This document shows, one piece after another, positions 44,530 through 53,402 of a DNA stretch of 64,000 bases. The stretch's first letter is position 1. Every line of letters begins with the position of its first letter. The notes under the pieces are model-generated. The model ran no database searches and was not told the DNA's origin. It saw nothing but the letters and a program-made list of their open reading frames with translations. Position numbers and translations under genes: made by a program. Source of the stretch: Dactylosporangium siamense (GTDB lineage: Bacteria; Actinomycetota; Actinomycetes; Mycobacteriales; Micromonosporaceae); the NCBI RefSeq assembly GCF_016862795.1, contig NZ_BONQ01000038.1:25792-89791 (forward strand), in the 5' to 3' direction.

Positions 44530-45558
44530 ATGCGCGTACTCGTCACTGGTCACGACGGATATATCGGCAGCGTGCTGGTGCCGATACTCCGCCAGGCCGG
44601 GCACGAGGTGGTCGGTCTGGACACGGGGTTGTTCGCGGACTGCGTGCTCGGGCCGGCGCCGGAGGAGGTCAAGACGCTGCGCGTCGACCTTCGCGACGTC
44701 GAGCCATCCCACGTCACCGGGTTCGACGCGGTCATGCACCTCGCGGCGCTGTGCAACGACCCGCTGGGCAACCTCAACCCGGACCTGACGTATGACGTCA
44801 ACCACCGCTCCACGATCCGCCTGGCGAAGGCCGCGAAGGCGGCCGGGGTGCAGCGGTTCCTCTTCTCGTCGTCCTGCTCGCTCTACGGCAAGGGCGCCGA
44901 CGACACCCCGCTGGACGAGACGGCCGGCTTCCAGCCGGTGACGCCCTACGGCGAGTCGAAGATCCTCTCGGAGCAGGGCCTGCTGGAGCTCGCCGACGAC
45001 GACTTCTCGCCGGTGTTCCTGCGCAACTCCACCGCCTACGGGTTCTCCCCCCGGCTGCGCGGCGACCTGGTCGTCAACGACCTCGCCGCGCACGCGCTGC
45101 TCACCGGGCAGGTCCGGCTGCTGTCCGACGGCAAGGCGTGGCGGCCCCTGGTGCACATCGAGGACATCTCCGCCGCGTTCCTGGCGTTGCTGGAGGTCGA
45201 CCGGGACCGGGTGCACGCCAAGGCCTACAACATCGGCAAGAGCACCGAGAACTACCTGATCCGCGACGTGGCGACGCTCGTGTCGGAGGTGGTCCCGGGC
45301 AGCGAGGTCACCTTCGCCGAGGGCGCCGGCACGGACCTGCGCAACTACCGGGTCACCTGCGACCTGATCGCGGCCGAGGTCCCCGAGTTCCAGCCGAAGT
45401 GGACCGTCAAGCTCGGCGTCGAGCAGCTGATCGAGCAGTACCAGCGGCACGGCCTGACCATCGAGCAGTTCGGCAGCGAGACCCACCAGCGGATCAAGCG
45501 GATCAAGGCGCTGATGGCGGCCGGCAAGCTCGACAACAACCTGCGGTGGGTGGCATGA
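44530..45558 (+). CDS. NAD-dependent epimerase/dehydratase (NDP-sugar)
   Basis: A 342-residue extended short-chain dehydrogenase. Seen: NAD motif VTGHDGYIGSVLV, HLAALCNDPLG, the catalytic triad region FSSSCSLYG and YGESK, and RNSTAYGFSPRLRGDLVVND. This subgroup, with SSCSLYG and YGESK, commonly sits in surface-polysaccharide clusters as NDP-sugar epimerase or dehydratase; the exact reaction cannot be read. ATG 44530 gives the canonical N-terminus. Its stop overlaps the ATG of the next methyltransferase gene (ATGA at 45555). It is the first gene of the long plus-strand polysaccharide run. Confidence 0.88.
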   Translation: MRVLVTGHDGYIGSVLVPILRQAGHEVVGLDTGLFADCVLGPAPEEVKTLRVDLRDVEPSHVTGFDAVMHLAALCNDPLGNLNPDLTYDVNHRSTIRLAKAAKAAGVQRFLFSSSCSLYGKGADDTPLDETAGFQPVTPYGESKILSEQGLLELADDDFSPVFLRNSTAYGFSPRLRGDLVVNDLAAHALLTGQVRLLSDGKAWRPLVHIEDISAAFLALLEVDRDRVHAKAYNIGKSTENYLIRDVATLVSEVVPGSEVTFAEGAGTDLRNYRVTCDLIAAEVPEFQPKWTVKLGVEQLIEQYQRHGLTIEQFGSETHQRIKRIKALMAAGKLDNNLRWVA

Positions 45559-46739
45559 GCGCCGACCGTCTCTGCGACGCCTGCGGCGAGGAGCGGCTGG
45601 TCCCGTTCGCCGACCTCGGTGACATCCCGGTCCTGTGCGGGGTGCACTGGGAGGCGCACGGCGACGCCGTCGCGTCACCCGTCGGCAAGATGGAGCTGGC
45701 GCACTGCCCGCGCTGCGCCTATGTGCGCAACATCGCATTCGAGCAGGACAAGCTCGTCTACGACACGACGATGGACACCAACCTGCACTTCTCCCCCGCC
45801 TTCCAGCGGTTCTCCGCGGACCTGGTGCAGAGCCTCAGCGAGCGGTACGACCTGAGCGGCAAGCTCGTGCTCGACATCGGCTGCGGCCAGGGCGAGTTCC
45901 TCAAGGAGCTCACCCACGTCGGCGGCGCCACGGGCGTGGGCTACGACGCGATGTACGCGGGCGAGATCGGCACCAACGGCGCGACCACGTTCCACAGCGG
46001 GCTCGCCCCACGCGGCAAGGGCCTGCCGGCGTACGACTTCTTCACCTCGCGGCACTGGTTCGAGCACCTCGACGACCCCCACGAGTTCCTGGTCGACCTG
46101 CGGGAGCAGGCGAAGGGTCGCGAGGTCTTCGGCTACGTCGAGGTCCCCGACGCGGTGTACGACCTCGCGACCGCCGGCTGGGAGGTCATCTACCCGCACG
46201 TGTCCTACTTCGACGCGTACTCCCTCGCCAGCATCTTCGGCCGGGCGGGCTGGACGGTCGAGTCGACGGGGACGCTGTTCTCGGGGATGTTCCGCTACAT
46301 CGAGGTGTCGGCCAACCGGCCCCGCGCCGGCGGTCACGTCGCGCACACCGGCGAGCTGCCGTCGATGCGGGCCCGGGACAAGCAGCTCGCGGCGATCGCC
46401 GGCTTCGCGGAGCGGCACCACGCCGAGCGGGAGCGCTGGCGCACCACGATCGCGCAGCTCAACACCGACGGCGCCCGGCCGGTGCTGTGGGGCGCGGGCT
46501 CGCGCGGTGTGCAGTTCCTGACCCTCGCCGACCGCGAGCTGGGCCTGCACGGCGTCGTCGACCTCAACCCGCGCAAGTGGGGCCGGTTCCTGCCGGTCAC
46601 CGGGCACCGGGTGGACCCGCCGTCGACGCTGACCACGCTGCAGCCGAAGGCCGTGGTGATCACCAACCCGGCGTACAAGGAAGAGATCGCCAAGTCCCTC
46701 GCCGACCTCGGCGTGACCGCAGAGATTCTGGTGGCCTAA
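45555..46739 (+). CDS. Class I SAM-dependent methyltransferase, C-methyltransferase family
   Basis: A 394-residue protein with an N-terminal zinc finger (Cys7, Cys10, Cys51, Cys54), SAM motif VLDIGCGQGEFLKEL near 105, TSRHWFEHLDDPHEFL, and a C-terminal domain with VLWGAGSRGVQFL. It is related in layout to the gene at 43081 but divergent in sequence, with the classic DIGCG motif rather than ASNDG. It probably methylates an NDP-sugar made by the preceding epimerase. ATG 45555 overlaps the upstream stop; its own stop (46737-46739) is followed immediately by the next ATG at 46740. Confidence 0.85.
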   Translation: MSADRLCDACGEERLVPFADLGDIPVLCGVHWEAHGDAVASPVGKMELAHCPRCAYVRNIAFEQDKLVYDTTMDTNLHFSPAFQRFSADLVQSLSERYDLSGKLVLDIGCGQGEFLKELTHVGGATGVGYDAMYAGEIGTNGATTFHSGLAPRGKGLPAYDFFTSRHWFEHLDDPHEFLVDLREQAKGREVFGYVEVPDAVYDLATAGWEVIYPHVSYFDAYSLASIFGRAGWTVESTGTLFSGMFRYIEVSANRPRAGGHVAHTGELPSMRARDKQLAAIAGFAERHHAERERWRTTIAQLNTDGARPVLWGAGSRGVQFLTLADRELGLHGVVDLNPRKWGRFLPVTGHRVDPPSTLTTLQPKAVVITNPAYKEEIAKSLADLGVTAEILVA

Positions 46740-47702
46740 ATGCCCAGGGTGTCCATCGGCATGACGACGTACAACGTCGAGAAGTACCTGCCCCTGGCGA
46801 TCGAGTCGATGCTGGCCCAGGACTACCCGGACTTCGAGATCGTCGTGTGCGACAACCTGTCGACCGACGGCACCTGGGAGATCCTGGAGCGCTACGCCGC
46901 CAAGGACCAGCGGGTCCGGGTGTACCGCAACCCGGAGAACCTCGGCGAGGCCGGCAACTTCCGGCGGGTCGTGCAGCTGGCCCGCGGCGAGCTGTTCCGG
47001 CTCGCCGCGCACGACGACCTCGCCGCGCCGACGCTGATCAGCCGGTGCGTGGAGGCGCTCGACGCGCACCCCGAGGCGATCCTGGCCTTCCCGCAGACGG
47101 TGCTGATCGACAGCGACGGCAACGAGATCGGCCCGTGGGACGACGCCATGGACACGTCCACGCTGCGCTCGCGCGGCCGGGTCAGCTGGTATGCGCGGAA
47201 GTGGAACCTGTGCAACGAGGTCTTCGGCGTGATCCGCACCGACGTGCTGCGCAAGACCCGGCTGCTCGGGCCGTTCCTGTCCAGCGACGTGCGGATGCTG
47301 CACGAGCTGGCGCTGCGCGGCGAGTTCGTGCAGGTGCCGCAGCGGCTGTTCTTCCGCCGGATGCACGCGACCAACACGTTCGGCGCCCAGCGCGACACCG
47401 ACGAGGTGCTCGAGTGGCTGGAGCCGGGTGCGGCCAAGGGCAAGACCCGCAAGCGCAAGCCCGCCTCGGACCAGAGCCACCACACCAGGATGACCTGGGA
47501 GATCACCAAGGCGCTGATGAGCAACGAGCTGCCGGTGACCGAGCGGGCGGTGGCCACCGGCGCGTTCCTGACCTCCTGGGGCACCCGCCGCGGCCGGGCC
47601 AAGCTGGGCCGGATCCGCCGCTCGATCACCCGCACCCCGATCGCCCCGCCGCCGTGGGAACAGCCGCAGCAGCAGCCGACTGACCAGCAGCCGCAGGCCT
47701 AG
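46740..47702 (+). CDS. Glycosyltransferase family 2
   Basis: A 320-residue GT-A enzyme. Seen: VSIGMTTYNVEKYLPLAIESM, VVCDNLSTDGTWEIL and the metal-site region RLAAHDDLAAP, with HDD as the DxD equivalent. The C-terminus is Pro/Gln-rich (EQPQQQPTDQQPQA) and probably flexible. It adds one sugar to the lipid-linked repeat unit on the cytosolic side. The gene starts directly after the methyltransferase stop with no gap and is followed at 8 nt by the flippase gene. Donor and acceptor are unknown. Confidence 0.9.
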   Translation: MPRVSIGMTTYNVEKYLPLAIESMLAQDYPDFEIVVCDNLSTDGTWEILERYAAKDQRVRVYRNPENLGEAGNFRRVVQLARGELFRLAAHDDLAAPTLISRCVEALDAHPEAILAFPQTVLIDSDGNEIGPWDDAMDTSTLRSRGRVSWYARKWNLCNEVFGVIRTDVLRKTRLLGPFLSSDVRMLHELALRGEFVQVPQRLFFRRMHATNTFGAQRDTDEVLEWLEPGAAKGKTRKRKPASDQSHHTRMTWEITKALMSNELPVTERAVATGAFLTSWGTRRGRAKLGRIRRSITRTPIAPPPWEQPQQQPTDQQPQA

Positions 47703-47710
47703 GAGTCCGC

Positions 47711-49339
47711 ATGAGTCAGAGCGTCGACCGTACCGTCGATCCGCTCGACCGCACCGTCGACCTTGACAGCACCGTGGAGATCAGCGCGCTGACCTCGGCC
47801 GGTGTACCCGCCGGCGGGTACACCGTCCCGGCGCCGGAGGAGGACGCCGAGGAGGCGCCGCGCAAGCGGCTCAAGTCCGCGATCTTCTGGTCGTACGCGC
47901 TGACCGCGGGCCGCCTGGGCACCACGACCATCGTCACGTTCGTGCTGGCGAAAATGCTGGGCCCGCACGCGCTGGGCGTCGTCACGACCGCGCTCCTGTT
48001 CGTGATGATCACGCAGATGCTGCTCCAGCAGACCCTGCTCACCACGATCATCCAGCGGGAGAAGCTCGACCCCGACCACCTCGACGCCGGGTTCTGGCTG
48101 GTCATCGGCGGCAGCCTCGCGCTGACCGGGATCGCCGCCGGCCTGGCACCGCTGTGGGCGTCGTTCAACGACCAGCCGCAGCTCACGAGGCTCTGCATCG
48201 CGCTGACCCCGATGATCCTGCTGCAGGGCCTGACCGTGGTGCCCGAGGCGATCCTGCGCCGGAAGATGACCTTCCGGCCGCTCGCCATCCGCACGCTCGT
48301 CGCGACCGCGGTCGGCGGCGTGGTCGGCATCGCCATGGCGTTCGCCGGCTACCAGGCCTGGGCCCTCGTCGCGCAACAACTGGTGACCGGCGCCGTCGGG
48401 GCGGCCGTGCTGTGGACCGTCACCGACTGGCGCCCCCGCTGGCGGCTGCCGCGCCAGGCGGCCAAGGACCTGTGGGGCTTCTCGTCGCAGACCGCGCTCG
48501 GCGGCGTCGGCGTGTTCCTCGCGATCCGCATGGACGTGCTGGTGATCGGTAAGTTCTTCGGCGCGAACGCGACCGGCCTCTACCGCATCGCGCAGCGCCT
48601 GCCCGACATGCTGACCGAGGTGACCAGCCGGTCGCTGCAGCAGGTGTCGCTGCCGGAGCTGGCCCGGCTGCAGAAGAAACCGGTGGAGCTGGGCGACCGC
48701 CTCGCCAAGATGCTGCACGTGTCCGCCGTGACGGGGCTGCCGGCGCTGGGCATCCTCGCCGCCACCGCGAAGCCGCTCGTCGCGCTGCTCGGCCCCGAAT
48801 GGTCGCCGGCCGGGACCGCCATGCAGCTGCTGTGCATCGTCGGCATCGTCAACGTGTACGGGGTGCTGCTCGGCCCGGCCCTGCAGGCGGTCGGGCGCCC
48901 CGGCATCAACACCGCGCTGTCCTGGGTCCAGCTCGCGGTCGGCGTCACCACCTTCTACTTCATCGGGCAGTGGCTCAACGGCTCCCAGGACGACCGGGCG
49001 CAGGTCGCCGCGATCGCGATCGGCATGGCCGCGGTCGAGCTGTCGATCACGATCCTGATGATGTACATCACCTTCGCGCGGGTGCTGAAGGTCAGTTCCT
49101 GGCAGATCCTCGGTCCGACCATCCCGGCGTTCCTCGCCGGCTCGGCGGGCTTCCTCATCCCCTTCTTCATCGACCGGTTCGGCCTGATCAGCGGGCCGTG
49201 GCTGCTGAAGTTCGTGGTTTACGGCGTGCTGGCCACGGGCATCTCCGGCGGTCTGCTGCTCGCCCTGGACACCCGGACCCGGGGGATGGTCATGCGGAAG
49301 GTTCAACCCTTGCTGGAAAAGAAGTTCGGAACGAAGTAG
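47711..49339 (+). CDS. Wzx-type polysaccharide flippase (MOP superfamily)
   Basis: A 542-residue membrane protein with about 12-14 hydrophobic segments from residue 58 on, and motifs of the polysaccharide_synt/Wzx family (LLQQTLLTTIIQREKL, FGANATGLYRIAQRLPDMLTEV). It moves undecaprenyl-linked repeat units across the membrane. A cytosolic N-terminal tail of about 55 residues carries DRTVDPLDRTVDLDSTVEI; Thr15-x-x-Leu18 and Thr21-x-x-Ile24 resemble FHA-binding phosphothreonine sites. In mycobacteria the flippase MviN is controlled in this way (known). ATG 47711 follows AGGAG. Confidence 0.9.
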   Translation: MSQSVDRTVDPLDRTVDLDSTVEISALTSAGVPAGGYTVPAPEEDAEEAPRKRLKSAIFWSYALTAGRLGTTTIVTFVLAKMLGPHALGVVTTALLFVMITQMLLQQTLLTTIIQREKLDPDHLDAGFWLVIGGSLALTGIAAGLAPLWASFNDQPQLTRLCIALTPMILLQGLTVVPEAILRRKMTFRPLAIRTLVATAVGGVVGIAMAFAGYQAWALVAQQLVTGAVGAAVLWTVTDWRPRWRLPRQAAKDLWGFSSQTALGGVGVFLAIRMDVLVIGKFFGANATGLYRIAQRLPDMLTEVTSRSLQQVSLPELARLQKKPVELGDRLAKMLHVSAVTGLPALGILAATAKPLVALLGPEWSPAGTAMQLLCIVGIVNVYGVLLGPALQAVGRPGINTALSWVQLAVGVTTFYFIGQWLNGSQDDRAQVAAIAIGMAAVELSITILMMYITFARVLKVSSWQILGPTIPAFLAGSAGFLIPFFIDRFGLISGPWLLKFVVYGVLATGISGGLLLALDTRTRGMVMRKVQPLLEKKFGTK

Positions 49340-49347
49340 GAGCGGTC

Positions 49348-50658
49348 TTGCTGTTCGACGAATCCAACCGCCTGCGCCCCCTCGCGCACGCGGTGATCCC
49401 CGGTGGTGCGCACACCTACGCGAAGGGCGACGACCAGTTCCCCGAGGAGTCGCCGGGCTTCATCGTCCGGGGCAGCGGGTGCCACGTCTGGGACGCCGAC
49501 GGCAACGAGTTCGTCGAGTACGGGATGGGGCTGCGCTCGGTCACGCTCGGCCACGGGTACGCACCGGTCGTCGAGGCCGCGGCCCGGCAGATGGCGCAGG
49601 GGTTGAACTTCAGCCGCCCGGCGACGATCGAGCTGACCGCCGCGGAGCGGTTGCGGACCGCGCTCGGCGTGCCCGACCGGATGGTGAAGTTCGCGAAGAA
49701 CGGCTCCGACGTCACGAGCGCCGCGGTGAAGCTGGCCCGCGCGTTCACCGGGCGGGACCTCATCGCGATCTGCGCCGACCACCCGTTCTTCTCCACCGAC
49801 GACTGGTTCATCGGCACGACCGGCATGCCCGGCGGCATCCCCGGCGCGATCCGTGACCTGACCGTCCGGTACCGCTACAACGACCTGGCGAGCGTCGAGG
49901 CGCTGGTCGCCGAGCACCCCGGGAAGATCGCCTGCCTCGTGCAGGAGGTCGAGACGACCGAGCCGCCCGCGCCGGGCTTCCTCGCCGGCCTGCGGGCGCT
50001 GTGCGACCGGCACGGCATCGTGCTGATCATCGACGAGATCATCACCGGGTTCCGCTGGCACCTGCGCGGCGCGTCGCACGTGCACGGCGTCCAGGCGGAC
50101 CTGACCAGCTACGGCAAGGCGCTCGGCAACGGCTTCGCGGTCGCCGCGCTCGTCGGCCGGGCCGACATCATGGCGCTCGGCGGCCTGCGGACGGATCAGG
50201 AGCGGGTCTTCCTGCTGTCCACCACGTACGGTGCCGACACGCACACCCTGGCCGCGACGATGGCGGTCCTCGACGTGTACGAGCGGGAGCCGGTCATCGA
50301 GCACCTGCACCGGCAGGGGCGGCGGCTCGCCGAGGGGGTCACGGCGGCCGCCGCGGCGCACGGGCTCCAGGACTTCGTCGGCGTGGCGGGCCGCGACAGC
50401 AACCTCATCTACCTGACCAGGGACGCCGACGGCGAGCGGTCCCAGCCGTTCCGGACCCTGTTCCTGCAGGAGCTGATCCGCCGCGGCGTGATCGCCCCCT
50501 CGTTCGTGGTCAGCTACTCGCACACCGACGCCGACATCGACCGCACCATCGAGGCGGTCGACGGCGCCCTGGCCGTCTACGCGAAGGCGCTGAGCGACGG
50601 CGTCGAGGCGTACCTGGTCGGCCGCGCCGTGAAGCCCGTCTTCCGCCCTTACGTCTGA
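49348..50658 (+). CDS. Class III PLP aminotransferase (glutamate-1-semialdehyde aminomutase-like)
   Basis: A 436-residue PLP enzyme. Seen: IPGGAHTYAKGDDQFPE, VWDADGNEFVEYGMGL, KNGSDVTSAAVKLARAFTG, IIDEIITGFRWHLRG and the PLP Lys257 in SYGKALGNGFAVAAL. The first motif group is that of glutamate-1-semialdehyde 2,1-aminomutase, but members of this subgroup also occur in polysaccharide and antibiotic clusters as aminotransferases. Given its position, amination of a keto sugar or making an amino-acid-like substituent is more likely than haem synthesis. The start is TTG 49348 with TAGGAG 5 nt upstream; no ATG/GTG is suitably placed. Preceded by the flippase gene at 8 nt. Confidence 0.86.
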   Translation: MLFDESNRLRPLAHAVIPGGAHTYAKGDDQFPEESPGFIVRGSGCHVWDADGNEFVEYGMGLRSVTLGHGYAPVVEAAARQMAQGLNFSRPATIELTAAERLRTALGVPDRMVKFAKNGSDVTSAAVKLARAFTGRDLIAICADHPFFSTDDWFIGTTGMPGGIPGAIRDLTVRYRYNDLASVEALVAEHPGKIACLVQEVETTEPPAPGFLAGLRALCDRHGIVLIIDEIITGFRWHLRGASHVHGVQADLTSYGKALGNGFAVAALVGRADIMALGGLRTDQERVFLLSTTYGADTHTLAATMAVLDVYEREPVIEHLHRQGRRLAEGVTAAAAAHGLQDFVGVAGRDSNLIYLTRDADGERSQPFRTLFLQELIRRGVIAPSFVVSYSHTDADIDRTIEAVDGALAVYAKALSDGVEAYLVGRAVKPVFRPYV

Positions 50659-50669
50659 GGGGTACACCC

Positions 50670-51932
50670 GTGGTCGCCGTCGTCGAAGAACGGGAAGCAG
50701 CGGTCAAGGGCGGTATCCGCCCACCGGTGAAGGCAGTCCTCGTCGTGGGCGCCCTGGTCGCCGGGACGGCCGCCTCGATCCTGCGGCAGCCGGGGCCCGG
50801 CGCGCTGGACACGATCTGGGCCGAGGACGGCGAGATCTTCCTGACCCAGGCCGTGCGCGACGGCGCCGGGGCGTTCACCACCTCCTACGCTGGCTACTAC
50901 CACCTCGTCGCCCGCCTCGTCGCCGGGGTCGCCGCGCTGCTGCCGCCCTCGCAGGCCGCGGCCGCGCTCGCCATCGGCGCGGCGTTCGTCACGACGGTCT
51001 TCGCGATCGCGGCGTATGCCCTCAGCGGGGAGTACATCTCCTCGACCGTGGGCCGGCTGGTCGTGTCGGTGCCGGTCGTGGCGCTGCCGATGGCGCAGGG
51101 CGACGTGCTGAACTCCCCCGCGAACCTGCACTGGACCGGGCTCTACGTGCTGTTCTGGTTCCTGCTGTGCCGGCCCACCTCGACGACCGGCAAGGTGCTC
51201 AGCTGCGCCGGGATCGTGCTCGTGGTCGGCAGCGACATCCTCACCGGCGTCTACCTGCCGCTCGTGGCGTTCGTCCTGTGGTTCCACCGGGACCGGTACG
51301 CCGTGGTGAAGGCGGTCGCGTTCGCGGTGCCCTTCGCGGTGCAGGTGCTCGGCCTGCTGACCGGGGCGAGCGAGCGGGAGGGCCTGGCGCCGGACCCGGT
51401 GCGGGCGGTGACCGGCTTCGTGCTGCGCGCGGTGCCCACGGCCCTGTTCGGCGAGCGGTGGGTCGGCCAGTCGATCAGCACCCGCGGCCTGCTCTTCGGT
51501 GCGCTCGCGTGGCTGCTCATCGGCGCCGTGCTGATCCTGGCGCTGCGCAAGGTCGTGCGTCCACGCTGGACACTGGTGATCGCGGCCGGCGCGCACAGCG
51601 CGCTGGTCTACCTCGCGCCGGTCGCGCTGAGCGGCATCGCCACCCCCCGCTACAACGTGGCGCCGGCACTGCTGCTGCTGGTGACCCTCGTCGCACTGCT
51701 CAACGACGTGATCGGCGTGCGGGTCCTCGCGGCGCTGCTGCTGGTGGTCTGCGCGGTGAACTTCCGGGTGGACAACGCCCGAGCGGACGGGCCGGACTGG
51801 CACACCGGGTTACAAAGGGCTGAGACGGCCTGCGCGGCCGATCCAGCCGGCACCGCGACGGTCGAGGTGACCCCGCTCGCGGCACCCGGATGGCACGTTG
51901 CGCTGCCGTGTGACTATGTCGACAGAAAATGA
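50670..51932 (+). CDS. Polytopic membrane protein, possible GT-C-type glycosyltransferase
   Basis: A 420-residue protein with about ten membrane segments, the first at about residues 19-38. The first outside loop contains DTIWAEDGEIFLTQAVRDG, an acidic motif reminiscent of the catalytic loop of GT-C enzymes that use polyprenyl-linked donors. A C-terminal outside tail carries two cysteines (ETACAADPAG and ALPCDYVDRK). I do not recognise a named family. GTG 50670 has TGAGGGG 7 nt upstream. It could decorate the polymer on the outside or act in its assembly (inference). The cluster's AT-rich break follows. Confidence 0.65.
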   Translation: MVAVVEEREAAVKGGIRPPVKAVLVVGALVAGTAASILRQPGPGALDTIWAEDGEIFLTQAVRDGAGAFTTSYAGYYHLVARLVAGVAALLPPSQAAAALAIGAAFVTTVFAIAAYALSGEYISSTVGRLVVSVPVVALPMAQGDVLNSPANLHWTGLYVLFWFLLCRPTSTTGKVLSCAGIVLVVGSDILTGVYLPLVAFVLWFHRDRYAVVKAVAFAVPFAVQVLGLLTGASEREGLAPDPVRAVTGFVLRAVPTALFGERWVGQSISTRGLLFGALAWLLIGAVLILALRKVVRPRWTLVIAAGAHSALVYLAPVALSGIATPRYNVAPALLLLVTLVALLNDVIGVRVLAALLLVVCAVNFRVDNARADGPDWHTGLQRAETACAADPAGTATVEVTPLAAPGWHVALPCDYVDRK

Positions 51933-52349
51933 CCCCGTAGCAATGCGGGCATCGTCGGACAAGCAATTATCAGGCGAACTATGATCCACTCCAGAGTTAA
52001 AGCCTGAATTTCCTCGACCGTTCGGCCAGGCTTGCCTGGCGGAACGACGGAGGTCGTTGCACCACGGAACGAGATTCATGTTTAGCAGCCCGCAGGTACG
52101 CTGAGCTGCGCAACAGGAGATCACTTCTGTCCGTTTCGCAACATTAGTACCATATTTGTATTTCGTGTTTTTTGTTGTCATTGAACGCGCGAAGCGGCAT
52201 TTCATGTTCCGTTAAAAGAGGCATGTAAAGAATGCGACACGGCGAGATTGCCAGTGCCCACTTGCCTCCTACACGCGTTATCCGCCAGTGTCGCTAGGCG
52301 ACTGCCAAGGGGGCGCCGCGATGATTATTCTCCGGGAGCAGGGTCGGTC
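51933..52349. other. A/T-rich non-coding island inside the polysaccharide locus
   Basis: A 417-nt gap with GC far below its surroundings, especially 52130-52240 (runs such as TACCATATTTGTATTTCG). It contains a 28-nt near-perfect palindrome at 52019-52046 and a second hairpin AACGAC/GTCGTT at 52043-52058. No open frame here has actinobacterial codon bias. It probably holds the promoter of the second half of the locus; it may also be a recombination scar. Confidence 0.6.
52019..52046. promoter_or_regulatory. 28-nt near-perfect palindrome (operator-like)
   Basis: CGTTC-G-GCCAGGC-TT-GCCTGGC-G-GAACG: all positions pair except one G:G. The 2-nt centre is too tight for an RNA hairpin loop, so a dimeric DNA-binding protein site is more likely than a terminator. 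It lies about 300 nt upstream of the oxidoreductase gene. Confidence 0.5.
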
Positions 52350-53357
52350 ATGAAGGTTGGCGTCATCGGCTGTGGTTACTGGGGAGCGAAGCACGTCAGG
52401 GTGCTCTCATCGCTCCCCGAGGTGTCACTGGTCGTCGCTATCGACGCACAGACGGAGCGGATCGAGCCGTTGCGCCGGATGTATCCGAGCGCGCTCTGCG
52501 TCACCAGCCTCGACGAGGTGATCGACCTCATCGACGCCGCGATCATCGCCACACCCCCGCGCTCGCACGCCCCGCTCGCCAAGCGGCTGCTCGCCGCCGG
52601 CAAGCACGTCATGGTCGAGAAGCCGATGACCGCCTCGACCGAGGAGGCCCGCGAGCTCATCGCGATGGCCGACGAGGCCGGGCTGACCCTCGCCACCGGG
52701 CACACCTTCGAGCACAACGCGGTGGTCAAGCACCTGCGCGACATGGTCGCCGCCGAGGAGCTCGGCAAGATCTACTACATCGACACCGCGCGGCTGAACC
52801 TCGGCCTCTACCAGCCCGACGTCAACGTCGTCTGGGACCTGGCGCCGCACGACATCTCGATCATCAACATGGTGCTGGACAGCACGCCGACCGCGGTGAG
52901 CGCCTGGGGCGCCAGCCACGCCGGCACGCCCTTCGAGGACGTCGCCTACTTGCGGCTGGAGTACGGCGCGATCGGCGCCACCGCGAACATCCACGTCAGC
53001 TGGCTCGACCCGTCGAAGGTGCGCCGCGTGACGGTGGTCGGCAGCCAGCGCATGGCGGTCTACGACGACATGCTCGACGAGGGCCGGCTGCGCATCTACG
53101 ACAAGGGCGTCCAGGGCGCCCCGCTGGACGGCACCGTGCCGATGTCGTACCGCTACGGCGGCATCACCGCGCCGCACATCCCGATGACCGAGCCCCTCGG
53201 CGAGGTCGACCGCGACTTCGTCCAGTCGGCGCTGTCCGGCCGCACCCCGCAGGTCGACGGCCGCCGTGGCCTCGCCGTCGTGGAGGTGCTCGAGGCCGCG
53301 GCCGAGTCGATGGCCACCGGCCGCACGGTCGAGATCTCCCAGCCCGCCAACGTCTGA
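52350..53357 (+). CDS. Gfo/Idh/MocA family sugar oxidoreductase
   Basis: A 335-residue NAD(P)-dependent oxidoreductase. Seen: VGVIGCGYWGAKHVRVL, AAIIATPPRSHAPLA, EKPM with catalytic Lys91, GHTFEHN and WDLAPHDISIINMVL. Close relatives in surface-polysaccharide clusters oxidise C3 of UDP-GlcNAc(A) and hand the 3-keto sugar to a DegT aminotransferase, as WbpB does for WbpE in Pseudomonas. The next gene is exactly such an aminotransferase, 45 nt downstream. ATG 52350 is preceded by GGGAGCAGGG. The long A/T-rich gap upstream suggests its own promoter. Confidence 0.9.
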   Translation: MKVGVIGCGYWGAKHVRVLSSLPEVSLVVAIDAQTERIEPLRRMYPSALCVTSLDEVIDLIDAAIIATPPRSHAPLAKRLLAAGKHVMVEKPMTASTEEARELIAMADEAGLTLATGHTFEHNAVVKHLRDMVAAEELGKIYYIDTARLNLGLYQPDVNVVWDLAPHDISIINMVLDSTPTAVSAWGASHAGTPFEDVAYLRLEYGAIGATANIHVSWLDPSKVRRVTVVGSQRMAVYDDMLDEGRLRIYDKGVQGAPLDGTVPMSYRYGGITAPHIPMTEPLGEVDRDFVQSALSGRTPQVDGRRGLAVVEVLEAAAESMATGRTVEISQPANV

Positions 53358-53402
53358 CCCGTCCTCTCCTCGAACGACCCGAAACGAAAGGACCCCACGT
53401 CC

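Noticed and set aside
51810..52205. A 131-codon minus-strand frame across the A/T-rich island
   Set aside because: Overlaps the end of the membrane-protein gene, has no ribosome site and atypical codon use; no motif.
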